From NCBI RefSeq assembly GCF_026410385.1, contig NZ_JAPMLT010000009.1, forward strand, positions 113,371 through 177,370: a stretch of DNA of 64,000 bases. The letters run 5' to 3'. The first letter of the stretch is position 1; each line of letters begins with the position of its first letter. Both the position numbers and the translations under genes were made by a program. The notes under the pieces were generated by a model that saw only the letters and a program-made list of their open reading frames with translations, was not told where the DNA came from and searched no databases. Origin of the DNA: Tumebacillus lacus (GTDB taxonomy: Bacteria; Bacillota; Bacilli; Tumebacillales; Tumebacillaceae). This document shows positions 17,043 through 25,315 of this stretch, piece after piece.

Positions 17043-17882
17043 ATGAAATCGTGGAAAAAAGCAATGTCCGTTCTCGTCATCTCCTCGATGGCGACGTTTG
17101 CGCTCGTCGGTTGCGGCTCGTCCGACTCCGGTACGAAAGACGGCGGCTCCGGCTCGAAAACGGAAGCGGCCGGCACGCTCGACGCGATCAAAAAGCGTGA
17201 CAAACTGATCGCCGGCGTACGCTACGACGCCAACCTGTTCGGCCTGAAAAATCCGGGCACCGGCAACGTCGAAGGCTTTGACATCGACATCGCCAAAGCG
17301 GTCGCCAAAGACATCCTCGGCGACGAGAGCAAGATCGAACTGAAAGAAGTCACCTCCAAGACCCGCATCCCGATGCTGGACAAAGGCGACATCGACATGA
17401 TCGTTGCGACGATGACCATCAACGAAGAGCGCAAAAAGCAAGTCAACTTCTCCGACGTCTACTTCAAAGCGGGCCAATCGCTGCTCGTCAAAAAAGGCTC
17501 CGCGATCAAATCGATCGACGACCTGAAAAAAGGCACGAAAGTCGTCGCCGTCAAAGGCTCCACCTCCGCAAAGAACATCAAAGAAAAAGCGCCGGAGACC
17601 GAAGTGCTCGAGTTTGAAAACTACGCAGAAGCGTTCACCGCGCTCAAATCGGGCAAAGGCGACACCCTGACCACCGACAACGCGATCCTGATGGGCATGG
17701 CGGCACAAGATGCGGACTACGTCCTGACCGGCGGCGAATTTACCGACGAGCCGTACGGCATCGCGGTGAAAAAAGACGACAAAGCGATGACCGACGCTGT
17801 CAACGCTGCGCTCAAAAAGCTCAAAGACAACGGCGAATACAACAAAATCTACAAGAAGTGGTTCAAAGAGGATCCGAAGTAA
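17043..17882 (+). CDS. glnH: Glutamine-binding lipoprotein
   Basis: A 279-residue solute-binding protein that captures substrate outside the cell. It has a lipoprotein signal with lipobox LVGC near residue 23, then a Ser/Gly linker. The SBP_bac_3 fold starts at about residue 45 and shows VEGFDIDIAKAVAKDIL and DMIVATMTINEERKKQVNFS. This is the usual family-3 amino-acid-binding layout. Shine-Dalgarno CAGGGGG. It lies 21 bp after glnQ. Confidence 0.9.
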   Translation: MKSWKKAMSVLVISSMATFALVGCGSSDSGTKDGGSGSKTEAAGTLDAIKKRDKLIAGVRYDANLFGLKNPGTGNVEGFDIDIAKAVAKDILGDESKIELKEVTSKTRIPMLDKGDIDMIVATMTINEERKKQVNFSDVYFKAGQSLLVKKGSAIKSIDDLKKGTKVVAVKGSTSAKNIKEKAPETEVLEFENYAEAFTALKSGKGDTLTTDNAILMGMAAQDADYVLTGGEFTDEPYGIAVKKDDKAMTDAVNAALKKLKDNGEYNKIYKKWFKEDPK

Positions 17883-17923
17883 GCTCCTCTTTCTTCACCC
17901 TTTCGGAAAAGAGGTGAGATCCC

Positions 17924-18586
17924 ATGTCTGATCTGCTCGACATCTCGATCCTGATCGACTACCAGGACGTCTACTGGAAAGGCTTTTTCATCACGCTCAA
18001 AGCGAGCGTGTTCGCCCTGATCCTGAGCTTCATCCTCGGTGTGATCATCGCTGTGTTCCGCATCTCGACCGTCAAATCGCTACGCTGGTTTGGCACCGCC
18101 TATGTGGAATACATCCGGAACATCCCGCTCCTGATCCTCGTCTTCGTCTTCTACAACGGGCTGCCGTCCATCGGGGTCAACCTCGACAGCTTCATGGCCG
18201 GCGGACTTGGACTTGGGATCTACACCAGCGCGTTCATCGCCGAGGCGATCCGCGCCGGCATTCAGTCAGTCCCGAAGGGGCATGTGGAAGCAGCCCGCTC
18301 CTCCGGTCTGACCTATCTGCAGACGATGCGCTTCGTGGTCTTGCCGCAAGCGATTAAGATCGTTCTGCCGCCGCTTGGCAACCAATTTATCAACTTGGTC
18401 AAAAACTCGTCGATCTTCGGCGTGATCGCCGGCGGCGACCTGATGTATCAGGCGGACATCATCAACTCCGAGACGTTCCAAACGGTCTCCGTCTACCTGT
18501 TCGTCGCGCTGTTCTATCTGCTGTTGACCATCCCGCTCTCGCTGTTCGTGAACTATCTCGAACGGCGGCTGGCTCGGGCCTACTAA
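17924..18586 (+). CDS. glnM: Glutamine ABC importer permease 1
   Basis: A 220-residue inner-membrane permease of the HisM/GlnP type with about five helices. It has the EAA loop EAARSSGLTYLQTMRFVVLPQAI, which docks the ATPase, and the N-terminal family motif YVEYIRNIPLLILVF. Shine-Dalgarno AAAGAGGTGAG. It pairs with the next permease as a heterodimer. Confidence 0.9.
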   Translation: MSDLLDISILIDYQDVYWKGFFITLKASVFALILSFILGVIIAVFRISTVKSLRWFGTAYVEYIRNIPLLILVFVFYNGLPSIGVNLDSFMAGGLGLGIYTSAFIAEAIRAGIQSVPKGHVEAARSSGLTYLQTMRFVVLPQAIKIVLPPLGNQFINLVKNSSIFGVIAGGDLMYQADIINSETFQTVSVYLFVALFYLLLTIPLSLFVNYLERRLARAY

Positions 18587-18604
18587 GAAAGGAGGCGCTC
18601 GGTT

Positions 18605-19261
18605 ATGGACTTTGTCGGTGCCTACTCACCGGAAAACCTCGGCTTCCTGATGGAAGGTCTGATGATCACGCTGCGGGTGGCTGTCATCTCGATCGTCTTC
18701 TCCTTTGCGATCGGCCTGATCATCGCGGTGCTGCGCTATGCGCGGATCCCCGTGCTCTCCCAGTTGCTGTTCCTCTGGGTCGAGCTGATCCGCAACCTGC
18801 CGCTGCTCCTGATCATGTTCTTCACCTTCTTCGCCTTGCCGGAGATCATCCGCATCGATCTCAGCGCCGAAGAAGCGGTCATCCTCGCGCTCGTGCTCTT
18901 CGAGTCCGCCCTGATCTCCGAGATCATCCGCGGCGGTCTCGCCTCGATCCCGAAAGGCCAGCTCGAAGCGGCCCGCTCCTCGGGTCTTGGCTACGTGCAG
19001 ACCTTGCGCTTCGTCGTCGTGCCGCAAGCGTTGCGCCGAATGATCCCGCCCTTGGTCTCGCAGTTTATCTCGCTGCTCAAAGACACGTCGCTCGGCATCA
19101 TCGTCGCCCTCGACGACCTGATGCACAACGGCCAGATCATCTACAACCACGACTTCGGCTACGTCTTCCCGACGCTGATCCTCGTGGCGACGATCTACTT
19201 TGTCATCAACTACTCCTTGTCGCTGCTCGCCGGCCGTTTGGAAAAGAAACTCTCTGTCTAA
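18605..19261 (+). CDS. glnP: Glutamine ABC importer permease 2
   Basis: A 218-residue permease paralogous to the preceding gene. It has WVELIRNLPLLLIMF near the N-terminus and the EAA loop EAARSSGLGYVQTLRFVVVP. Shine-Dalgarno AAAGGAGG. Last gene of the importer operon; a terminator follows. Confidence 0.9.
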   Translation: MDFVGAYSPENLGFLMEGLMITLRVAVISIVFSFAIGLIIAVLRYARIPVLSQLLFLWVELIRNLPLLLIMFFTFFALPEIIRIDLSAEEAVILALVLFESALISEIIRGGLASIPKGQLEAARSSGLGYVQTLRFVVVPQALRRMIPPLVSQFISLLKDTSLGIIVALDDLMHNGQIIYNHDFGYVFPTLILVATIYFVINYSLSLLAGRLEKKLSV

Positions 19262-19268
19262 ATCTTTC

Positions 19269-19312
19269 AAAGCATCTGCCTTTCCGTGGTATCATGGAGA
19301 AGGCAGATGCTT
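19269..19312 (+). terminator. Terminator of glnQHMP
   Basis: AAGCATCTGCCTT pairs perfectly with AAGGCAGATGCTT around an 18-nt loop, followed by a short T/A run, between glnP and glnK. Confidence 0.7.
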
Positions 19313-19349
19313 ATTTATTTACTGTATAAAAGGAGGTGGACGAAAGCAG

Positions 19350-20630
19350 ATGTTCAACCGTTTCGTCCTGCTCTTTCTGATCATGATCGCCACATCCTTT
19401 TTCGGCGAACTGAAAATGAACCCGTTCGGTGAAGAGTTTCGCTTTTCGCTCGGCACCGCCTGCTATTTCTTCGGCCTGATCTGGTTTCGCACCCTGCGCC
19501 CGCTGGAGACCGGGGTGCTGGTCGGCCTCTTCCTGCTCCTGTTCCGGACCAGCCTGACCGTCTACCAAGGCGGTATCGCCTGGCCCGACGCCATGCTCAC
19601 CCACGTGCCGTCCGTCGTCTACTACCTCGTCTTTGCCACTCTACTGACGGCGACCCGGCTGCGCAAACGGCTCGACCGGCCGTGGCTGGTCGGACTGATC
19701 GGCACGCTCGGCGACTTCGCCGGCAACATCGGCGAGCTCTGCACCCGCAACGCCTTGGGCGCGTCGTATGCGCTCGACGGCGACACGTTGCTGATCCTGC
19801 TCACCTTTGGCACCTTGCGCTCGTTCTTTGTCGTCGGCCTCTACAACATGCTGATGATCCGCCAAGTCCGGCTGCTCGGCGAACAGCAGCAGAGCCAGAT
19901 CGAGCGGCTGACTCTGATCAACTCCTCGCTGTACGAAGAAGGCTTTTACCTGCAAAAGTCGATGCGCCAGATCGAAGAGATCACCCGGGCCTCCTACGAT
20001 CTCTACAAACAGCTCAAGACCGAACAGCGGCAAGGCACGCTCGCCGCCGACCTGTCCCGCTCCGCCCTGTCGATCGCCGAAGAGATCCACGAGTTGAAAA
20101 AAGACTCGCAGCGCATCTTCGCGGGCCTCGACAAACTGATCCGTCAAGAGACGCTCGGCACCCGTCTCACGCTGCGCTCGCTGGTCGACCTCGTGCTCAA
20201 CGCCAACCGCAACTACGCCTTGATGCTCGGCAAAGAGATCGTCTTTCACGGTTATGTTGACGTCAATCTGACCACCGACCGCATCTACCCGCTGGTCTCG
20301 ATCCTCAACAACCTCGTCGCCAACGCCGTCGAGGCGATCCACGAGCAGGGTACCGTCGGCGTCGAAGTCCACCTCTCCAAAGGGCTGATCGAATGGCACG
20401 TCTGGGACAACGGTCCCGGCGTCGCCCCGGAAGACCGCGACTACATCTTCCAGCCCGGCTACACCACCAAATACGACCCGGAAGGCAACTCTTCGACCGG
20501 CATCGGCCTCACCCACTGCCATGACCTCGCCGCCCTGTTCCAAGGTCGGCTGGAACTGGTGACCGGATTGCCCACCCGCTTTGTGATGCGCATGCCGTTG
20601 ACCGAATTGTTGCAAAAGGAGGGATTGTGA
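19350..20630 (+). CDS. glnK: GlnK-type sensor histidine kinase
   Basis: A 426-residue kinase with about five N-terminal membrane helices, a coiled region, then a Spo0B-like phosphoacceptor helix with EEIHELKKDSQRI. The GHKL ATPase has N box NNLVANAVEAI, DNGPG and STGIGLTHCHDL. This architecture is that of B. subtilis GlnK (YcbA), which senses glutamine. ATG 19350 has AAAGGAGG. The stop overlaps the start of the regulator gene. Its location beside glnQHMP supports a role in glutamine uptake. Confidence 0.85.
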   Translation: MFNRFVLLFLIMIATSFFGELKMNPFGEEFRFSLGTACYFFGLIWFRTLRPLETGVLVGLFLLLFRTSLTVYQGGIAWPDAMLTHVPSVVYYLVFATLLTATRLRKRLDRPWLVGLIGTLGDFAGNIGELCTRNALGASYALDGDTLLILLTFGTLRSFFVVGLYNMLMIRQVRLLGEQQQSQIERLTLINSSLYEEGFYLQKSMRQIEEITRASYDLYKQLKTEQRQGTLAADLSRSALSIAEEIHELKKDSQRIFAGLDKLIRQETLGTRLTLRSLVDLVLNANRNYALMLGKEIVFHGYVDVNLTTDRIYPLVSILNNLVANAVEAIHEQGTVGVEVHLSKGLIEWHVWDNGPGVAPEDRDYIFQPGYTTKYDPEGNSSTGIGLTHCHDLAALFQGRLELVTGLPTRFVMRMPLTELLQKEGL

Positions 20631-21544
20631 TGAGCCTGCAATTTTACTTGATCGAAGACGACCCGGCCACTCGCCGGATGCTGGAGCGCATCGTCCACGA
20701 CGGAAACCTCGGCCAAGTGATCGGGGCCGCCGCATCGGGCAGCGAAGTTGACGTCGCCGACGTGCTCGCAGCAGACATCATCCTGATCGACCTCTTGATG
20801 CCCGGCCGCGACGGCATCGAGACGATCCGCGACCTGCGCGACCGCGGCTACAACGGCCGCTTCGTCATGATCTCCCAAGTCGAGAACAAAGAGATGGTCG
20901 GCGAGGCCTACCTCGCGGGCGTGGAATATTTCATTCACAAGCCGATCAATCGCTTCGAGGTGCTCGGCGTGTTGCAGCGCGTCTCCGAACATCTGACGTT
21001 GACCCAGTCGCTCTCGTCGATCCGCCGCTCGCTTTCCATGTTGGATGAATTTTCCGCGCCGCGCCCGCATACATCTAGTACGGGCAGAATACAGGACGAC
21101 TCCTCGTTTGAATCGCACGCGCTCGACCTGCTCGCTCGCCTTGGCATCGCCGGCGAGTCGGGCGCCACCGATCTCGTGCGCCTGCTGACCTGGCTGTCCC
21201 GCCAGTCCCATCCGGCACACGGCGAACTGCCGATGCTCAAAGATCTGTACCAGTCGTTCCTCCACTCGGAAAATCCGTCCCTGCAAGGCGACCAGTTGCA
21301 GCGCGAGATCAAAGCGCTCGAACAACGCCTGCGCCGCACCATCCTGCAGGCGCTCGGGCACCTCGCCTCGATCGGACTGACCGACTTTGCCAATCCGACC
21401 TTTGAACACTTCGCACCGCGCCTGTTCGATTTTCAAGAAGTGCGGCTGCGAATGCAGGAGATCCAAGCCGGCGAGAAAAACACCAAGTGCCGCCTGAACA
21501 TCAAAAAATTCATCTCCGCGCTGTACGCGGAAGGGCAAAAATAA
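20630..21544 (+). CDS. glnL: GlnL-type response regulator (YcbB domain)
   Basis: A 304-residue regulator. The receiver (residues 1-125) has the acidic pair IEDD, phosphoacceptor Asp in IILIDLLMPGRDG and Lys in FIHKPI. The C-terminal half is the YcbB-type DNA-binding domain, with a final block LNIKKFISALYAEGQ. In B. subtilis GlnL activates glsA-glnT when glutamine is present. Here the neighbours are the importer genes, so the importer is the likely target. ATG 20630 overlaps the kinase stop; AAAGGAGG is upstream. Confidence 0.85.
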   Translation: MSLQFYLIEDDPATRRMLERIVHDGNLGQVIGAAASGSEVDVADVLAADIILIDLLMPGRDGIETIRDLRDRGYNGRFVMISQVENKEMVGEAYLAGVEYFIHKPINRFEVLGVLQRVSEHLTLTQSLSSIRRSLSMLDEFSAPRPHTSSTGRIQDDSSFESHALDLLARLGIAGESGATDLVRLLTWLSRQSHPAHGELPMLKDLYQSFLHSENPSLQGDQLQREIKALEQRLRRTILQALGHLASIGLTDFANPTFEHFAPRLFDFQEVRLRMQEIQAGEKNTKCRLNIKKFISALYAEGQK

Positions 21545-21549
21545 ACATC

Positions 21550-21603
21550 AAAAATAGGCGGCGGTCGCTCCCCTGATCCATTCAGAAGATACGTCCGCCG
21601 CCT
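21550..21603 (-). terminator. Terminator of the 21638 gene
   Basis: AGGCGGCGG pairs with CCGCCGCCT across a long loop (about 30 nt) and is followed by ATTTTT on the minus strand. Confidence 0.6.
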
Positions 21604-21637
21604 GTGGCAGTGGGTGTCGGTTATCGTCTCCATCGCG

Positions 21638-22264
21638 TCAATTCAAAACCTCCGGCTGTTTGTATGAGAACACTTCCAGCATCATCAACTCGCGGCGCAG
21701 TTCCTCAAGGCGCGCCTTCACGCGGATGATCTCGGCTTCCAGCCCCGCTTTCATCGCGTCGGTCAGCGAGACCAGTTCATAGTCCAGTTCGAGACGCAAC
21801 GCCGGGATGCGCTGTTCGATCTCGCGGTTTTTCAATGCTCGGATCACATCGTCACCGGTGACGCGCACCTGTTTTTCATACACGACTTTTTTACGCGGTC
21901 CATGCAGTTCCATAATCTGATACGCCTCCCCGTCTTTGAATCGGAATATGACAATCGGTCCTTCTGAAAACTGTTTCACCACCGCTGTGCCCTTCGTGCG
22001 GATCAAGGTGTATTGCAACGCGTTGACCAATCGTTTGTCTTGCAAGACCACGTTGCCCGTCAGCACGAAGCGGTCAGATTCCTGAGTGAAAGTGAACTCC
22101 TGCCGCTCGCTGCCCGTCGCGGCCACCAGCACCACGCGGTTTTCGCGTCCTTTCCAATGCAGCGAGACGCCCTCCGCCGCCAACCGGCGAATGAACTGCT
22201 CCAGGTCGGTTCGAGCCAAGACGAGCTTCATGTCGCAGTACTCCGCTTCGTGATAACTCTGCAT
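21638..22264 (-). CDS. Conserved hypothetical protein
   Basis: A 208-residue soluble protein. The N-terminal 120 residues are beta-rich (WKGRENRVVLVAATG, RFVLTGNVVLQDKRL). The last 70 form a charged helical coiled coil (EAEIIRVKARLEELRRELMM). It resembles short Paenibacillus/Tumebacillus proteins that databases sometimes mislabel as a non-ribosomal peptide synthetase module; no synthetase domain is present. ATG 22262-22264 has GGAGGGG. The function is unknown. Confidence 0.65.
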   Translation of the reverse strand: MQSYHEAEYCDMKLVLARTDLEQFIRRLAAEGVSLHWKGRENRVVLVAATGSERQEFTFTQESDRFVLTGNVVLQDKRLVNALQYTLIRTKGTAVVKQFSEGPIVIFRFKDGEAYQIMELHGPRKKVVYEKQVRVTGDDVIRALKNREIEQRIPALRLELDYELVSLTDAMKAGLEAEIIRVKARLEELRRELMMLEVFSYKQPEVLN

Positions 22265-22337
22265 CCTATCCCCTCCTGTATACTCTGATTATACTCAATA
22301 TTCAGTTATTTCGCTATCTATTCCTGCAAATTTGTCA

Positions 22338-22374
22338 TAAAAAAAGACGACCCCCCAAGCGAGGGATCGTCTTT
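22338..22374 (-). terminator. Terminator of protease gene 1
   Basis: AAGACGA...TCGTCTT stem with inner CCC/GGG pairs and a T run on the minus strand, right after the stop codon. Confidence 0.9.
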
Positions 22375-22383
22375 CTTCTTATA

Positions 22384-23577
22384 TTAGAAGCCGTTGACTG
22401 CTTTGTATGCGTTGACTTTACCGTTCAGCCAGTAGGTGCCGGTGCCGGAGATTGCGTCAGCGGTCGACAGGACACGGTTGACTACGGTCGAGTTGGAGTA
22501 CGCGGTGTTTTTCGACCAAGCGAGGGACATCACGCCCGCGACTACCGGGGTAGCCATCGAGGTGCCCGACATGGTGGTGGTGGTGCCGTTATTTTGCAGG
22601 GACAGGATGTTGGAGCCCGGAGCTGCGATGTCAACCCAGGTGCCGTAGTTGGAGAAGGAAGAACGGGTGTTGGTAGAAGTCGTGGAAGCGACCGCTACAA
22701 CGTTTGCGTACGCTGCCGGGTAGGACTTCGCAGAGGTGTTGGAGTTACCAGCAGCCGCTACGATGATCTTGCCAGCGTTCCAAGCGGAGGTGATCGCGTC
22801 TTGGGAAGCTTGGGAGTACGCGCCGCCGCCCAGCGACATGCTCAGAACGTGAGCGCCGTTGTTTTTCGCGTAGTTGATGCCGGAGATGATCGCCGAGTCA
22901 TAACCCGAACCTTGAGCGTTCAGAACTTTGATCGGCATGATCTTCGCGTTCCAGTCCACACCTGCGACTGCATAGCTGTTGTTGGTTACAGCAGCTGTGA
23001 TGCCAGCGCAGTGGGTGCCGTGGCCATGATCGTCGTCTGCAACGGAGTCGTTGTTGACATAGTCATAGCCGCCGACCAGCTTAGAAGCGATATCGGAGTG
23101 GGAGAAGTCAACACCGGTGTCGATGATCGCGACAACGCGGGTAGTCGAACCCGTGGTGATGTCCCAAGCGAGGTTCGCTTGAATGTTGGTGTGGTGCCAT
23201 TGGGACCCGTAGGACGGATCGTTCGGGGTAGCGGTCAGCGTGCGGACATAGTCCAGCTCGACGTTTTCAACGTCAGCGTCTGCCAGCAGGGTGTCCATGA
23301 AGTCAGCCGCTTTTTTGCCGTTCGGCACGTTGACGAGTTTCCACTCGTTGCCGAGGTCTTTGTCAAGTTTCGCGCCGTGCTTCTCGGATGCAGCTTTTGC
23401 ATCTTTGCCCGCTTTGAATTTGACCAGAACGCGGTCTTCAGCGTGCTTCGAGACTTTGTCTTTTTTTACTTCCTTGGTCACTGCCGGAGCTTCGACCGTT
23501 GCAGCCGATGCGCCTACCGGAGCGAGAGAGACGAGCAGCGCAGCCGCTGCCAGGGTACCGATGAACTTCTTGTTCAT
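22384..23577 (-). CDS. Secreted subtilisin-like serine protease 1 (S8, thermitase-like)
   Basis: A 397-residue extracellular protease. It has a Sec signal peptide ending near ASA (residue 25), an I9-like propeptide (about 40-110, VLVKFKAGKDAK), then the S8 domain. The triad is intact: Asp in IIDTGVDFSH, His in HGHGTHCAG and Ser in SGTSMATP. The oxyanion Asn is in AAAGNSNTS. It is closest to protease 2, with an identical signal-peptide start and near-identical C-terminus. ATG has AGGAGG. The 5' leader begins with a predicted hairpin. Confidence 0.93.
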   Translation of the reverse strand: MNKKFIGTLAAAALLVSLAPVGASAATVEAPAVTKEVKKDKVSKHAEDRVLVKFKAGKDAKAASEKHGAKLDKDLGNEWKLVNVPNGKKAADFMDTLLADADVENVELDYVRTLTATPNDPSYGSQWHHTNIQANLAWDITTGSTTRVVAIIDTGVDFSHSDIASKLVGGYDYVNNDSVADDDHGHGTHCAGITAAVTNNSYAVAGVDWNAKIMPIKVLNAQGSGYDSAIISGINYAKNNGAHVLSMSLGGGAYSQASQDAITSAWNAGKIIVAAAGNSNTSAKSYPAAYANVVAVASTTSTNTRSSFSNYGTWVDIAAPGSNILSLQNNGTTTTMSGTSMATPVVAGVMSLAWSKNTAYSNSTVVNRVLSTADAISGTGTYWLNGKVNAYKAVNGF

Positions 23578-23612
23578 TTTGGATAGACCTCCTAAATGTT
23601 TCTATATGTTTT

Positions 23613-23630
23613 GTAAGCTTTGCCACTTAC
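23613..23630 (-). promoter_or_regulatory. 5'-terminal hairpin of protease 1 mRNA
   Basis: Inverted repeat GTAAG...CTTAC with a short loop, starting about 7 nt after the -10 box. It would form the very 5' end of the transcript. A near-identical element precedes protease 2, and a looser one precedes protease 5. Confidence 0.6.
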
Positions 23631-23636
23631 AGCTTT

Positions 23637-23666
23637 AGTATATACGCAGCTATTAACCATACACAA
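23637..23666 (-). promoter_or_regulatory. Promoter of protease 1
   Basis: -35 TTGTGT (23661-23666), 18-bp spacer, -10 TATACT (23637-23642) on the minus strand. Confidence 0.65.
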
Positions 23667-23760
23667 ACGTCATAAATTGACCTAAAATCGTTACTTTTGC
23701 CAGTAAATTCATTACTATCTTCTATTATCTCTAAATTTCGCGACTTTTTAAACAAAATAT

Positions 23761-23793
23761 AAAAAGCACCCTGTAAGAAATTACAGGGTGCTT
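23761..23793 (-). terminator. Terminator of protease gene 2
   Basis: AAGCACCCTGTA pairs with TACAGGGTGCTT, then TTTT on the minus strand. Confidence 0.93.
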
Positions 23794-23804
23794 GATAACA
23801 GCTA

Positions 23805-24995
23805 TTAGAAGCCGTTGACTGCTTTGTATGCGTTTACTTTGCCGTTCATCCAGTAGGTGCCGGTGCCGGAGATTGCGTCAGCAGTCGACAGTACGCGGTT
23901 GATAACGGTGGTGTTGGAGTAGCCGGTGTTTTTCGACCAAGCCAGGGACAGGACGCCTGCGACTACCGGGGTAGCCATCGAGGTGCCGGACATGGTGGTC
24001 ATGCCGCCGCCGTTAGCGGTTGCGTAGATGCTGGAGCCCGGAGCTGCGATGTCAACCCAGGTGCCGTAGTTGGAGAAGGAAGAACGGGTGTTGGAGGAAG
24101 TCGTCGATGCGACTGCGATAACGTTGTTGTATGCAGCCGGGTAGGATTTAGCAGAGGTGTTGGAGTTGCCCGCTGCTGCTACCACGATCTTGCCTCTGCT
24201 GTGCGCGTAGTCGATCGCGCTTTGGAATGCGGAAGTAGCGCCGCCGCCGCCCAGGGACATGCTCAGTACGTGTGCGCCGTTGTCAGCTGCATAGTACACG
24301 CCGTCGATGATGTCGGAGGTGTAGCCCGAACCTTGAGAGTTCAGTACCTTAACCGGCATGATGCGAGCGTTCATGTCAACGCCGGTGCCTTGGTAGGAGT
24401 TCATGCCGATCGCAGCCGCGATGCCTGCGCAGTGCGTGCCGTGGCCTTGGTCGTCGTCAGCGTTGGTGTCGTTGTTGACGAAGTCGTAGCCAGCTACGAT
24501 CTTGCTCGACAGGTCGCCGTGTTGGATGTCAACGCCGGTGTCGATGATCGCGATGGTGCGAGCCGAGGTGCCGCGGGTGATGTCCCACGCCAGGTTCGCT
24601 TGGATGTTCGGGTGGTGCCATTGGGACCCGTAGGACGGATCGTTCGGGGTCAGTTGAACGGTGTGGATATAGTCAGGTTCCGCGAGTTCGACGTCAGCGT
24701 CCGCGTTGAATTTCTCCAACATTTCAGCCGCTTTGCCGTTCGGAACTTTTACGAGCTTCCATTCGGATTTGCCGTTGCCCAGCGATTTTGCTTCTTCTGC
24801 GCCGAGCTTCTTCGATACTGCTTTGGAGTCTTTGCCCGCTTTGAATTTGACCAGGATACGGTCTTGAGCGTGCGCTTTCTCCTCTTTCTTCACAGCCGGA
24901 GCTGCGTCAGCGGTTACTGCTGCGGATGCGCCAACCGGTGCCAGGGATACGAGCAGGGCTGCAGCCGCGAGGGTGCCGATGAACTTCTTGTTCAT
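23805..24995 (-). CDS. Secreted subtilisin-like serine protease 2
   Basis: A 396-residue paralog of protease 1 with the same signal peptide, propeptide and S8 layout. The triad is intact: IIDTGVDIQH, HGTHCAG and SGTSMATP. The oxyanion Asn is in AAAGNSNTS. Long blocks are nearly identical to protease 1 (the C-terminal TADAISGTGTYW segment, GTWVDIAAPGS), suggesting recent duplication or gene conversion. ATG at 24993-24995 has GGAGG. It has its own promoter and terminator, so it is probably transcribed alone. Confidence 0.93.
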   Translation of the reverse strand: MNKKFIGTLAAAALLVSLAPVGASAAVTADAAPAVKKEEKAHAQDRILVKFKAGKDSKAVSKKLGAEEAKSLGNGKSEWKLVKVPNGKAAEMLEKFNADADVELAEPDYIHTVQLTPNDPSYGSQWHHPNIQANLAWDITRGTSARTIAIIDTGVDIQHGDLSSKIVAGYDFVNNDTNADDDQGHGTHCAGIAAAIGMNSYQGTGVDMNARIMPVKVLNSQGSGYTSDIIDGVYYAADNGAHVLSMSLGGGGATSAFQSAIDYAHSRGKIVVAAAGNSNTSAKSYPAAYNNVIAVASTTSSNTRSSFSNYGTWVDIAAPGSSIYATANGGGMTTMSGTSMATPVVAGVLSLAWSKNTGYSNTTVINRVLSTADAISGTGTYWMNGKVNAYKAVNGF

Positions 24996-25028
24996 GTGTG
25001 ATGACCTCCATCTAATCTGTATTTTTTT

Positions 25029-25045
25029 GTAAGTTGTTCACTTAC
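25029..25045 (-). promoter_or_regulatory. 5'-terminal hairpin of protease 2 mRNA
   Basis: A perfect inverted repeat GTAAGT-N5-ACTTAC located at the predicted transcription start. It is the same element as before protease 1. Confidence 0.6.
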
Positions 25046-25051
25046 AGGTTC

Positions 25052-25080
25052 AGTATATTCTAAATTTTTACGAATTACAA
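25052..25080 (-). promoter_or_regulatory. Promoter of protease 2
   Basis: -35 TTGTAA (25075-25080), 17-bp spacer, -10 TATACT (25052-25057), minus strand. Confidence 0.75.
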
Positions 25081-25196
25081 ATCACACTAATTGTCCAAAA
25101 ATTGCGTTTTGAGCGGATTTTCCGTGATTAGAAGTGAAAAGCTCTGTTTTTAATAAAATATTTAGGTTTTATGGGTTGCAAGTGAAAATAACCGCG

Positions 25197-25234
25197 AAAA
25201 ACCCCCATGTCTCGACAAGAGACACAGGGGTTTT
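25197..25234 (-). terminator. Terminator of the protease 4-protease 3 unit
   Basis: CCCCTGTGTCTC pairs with GAGACATGGGG, followed by GTTTTT on the minus strand. About 80 bp separate it from the gene. Confidence 0.85.
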
Positions 25235-25315
25235 CACAGGAAAAGACTCTTATCCGGTGCGGTATGCGCTCAGATGCTACAAGCGTGAATAGGGTTGATT
25301 TACCTATCTCAACGT

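Noticed and set aside
21638..22264. Label as a non-ribosomal peptide synthetase module
   Set aside because: The protein is 208 residues with no adenylation, condensation or carrier domain; the name appears to be a propagated misannotation.
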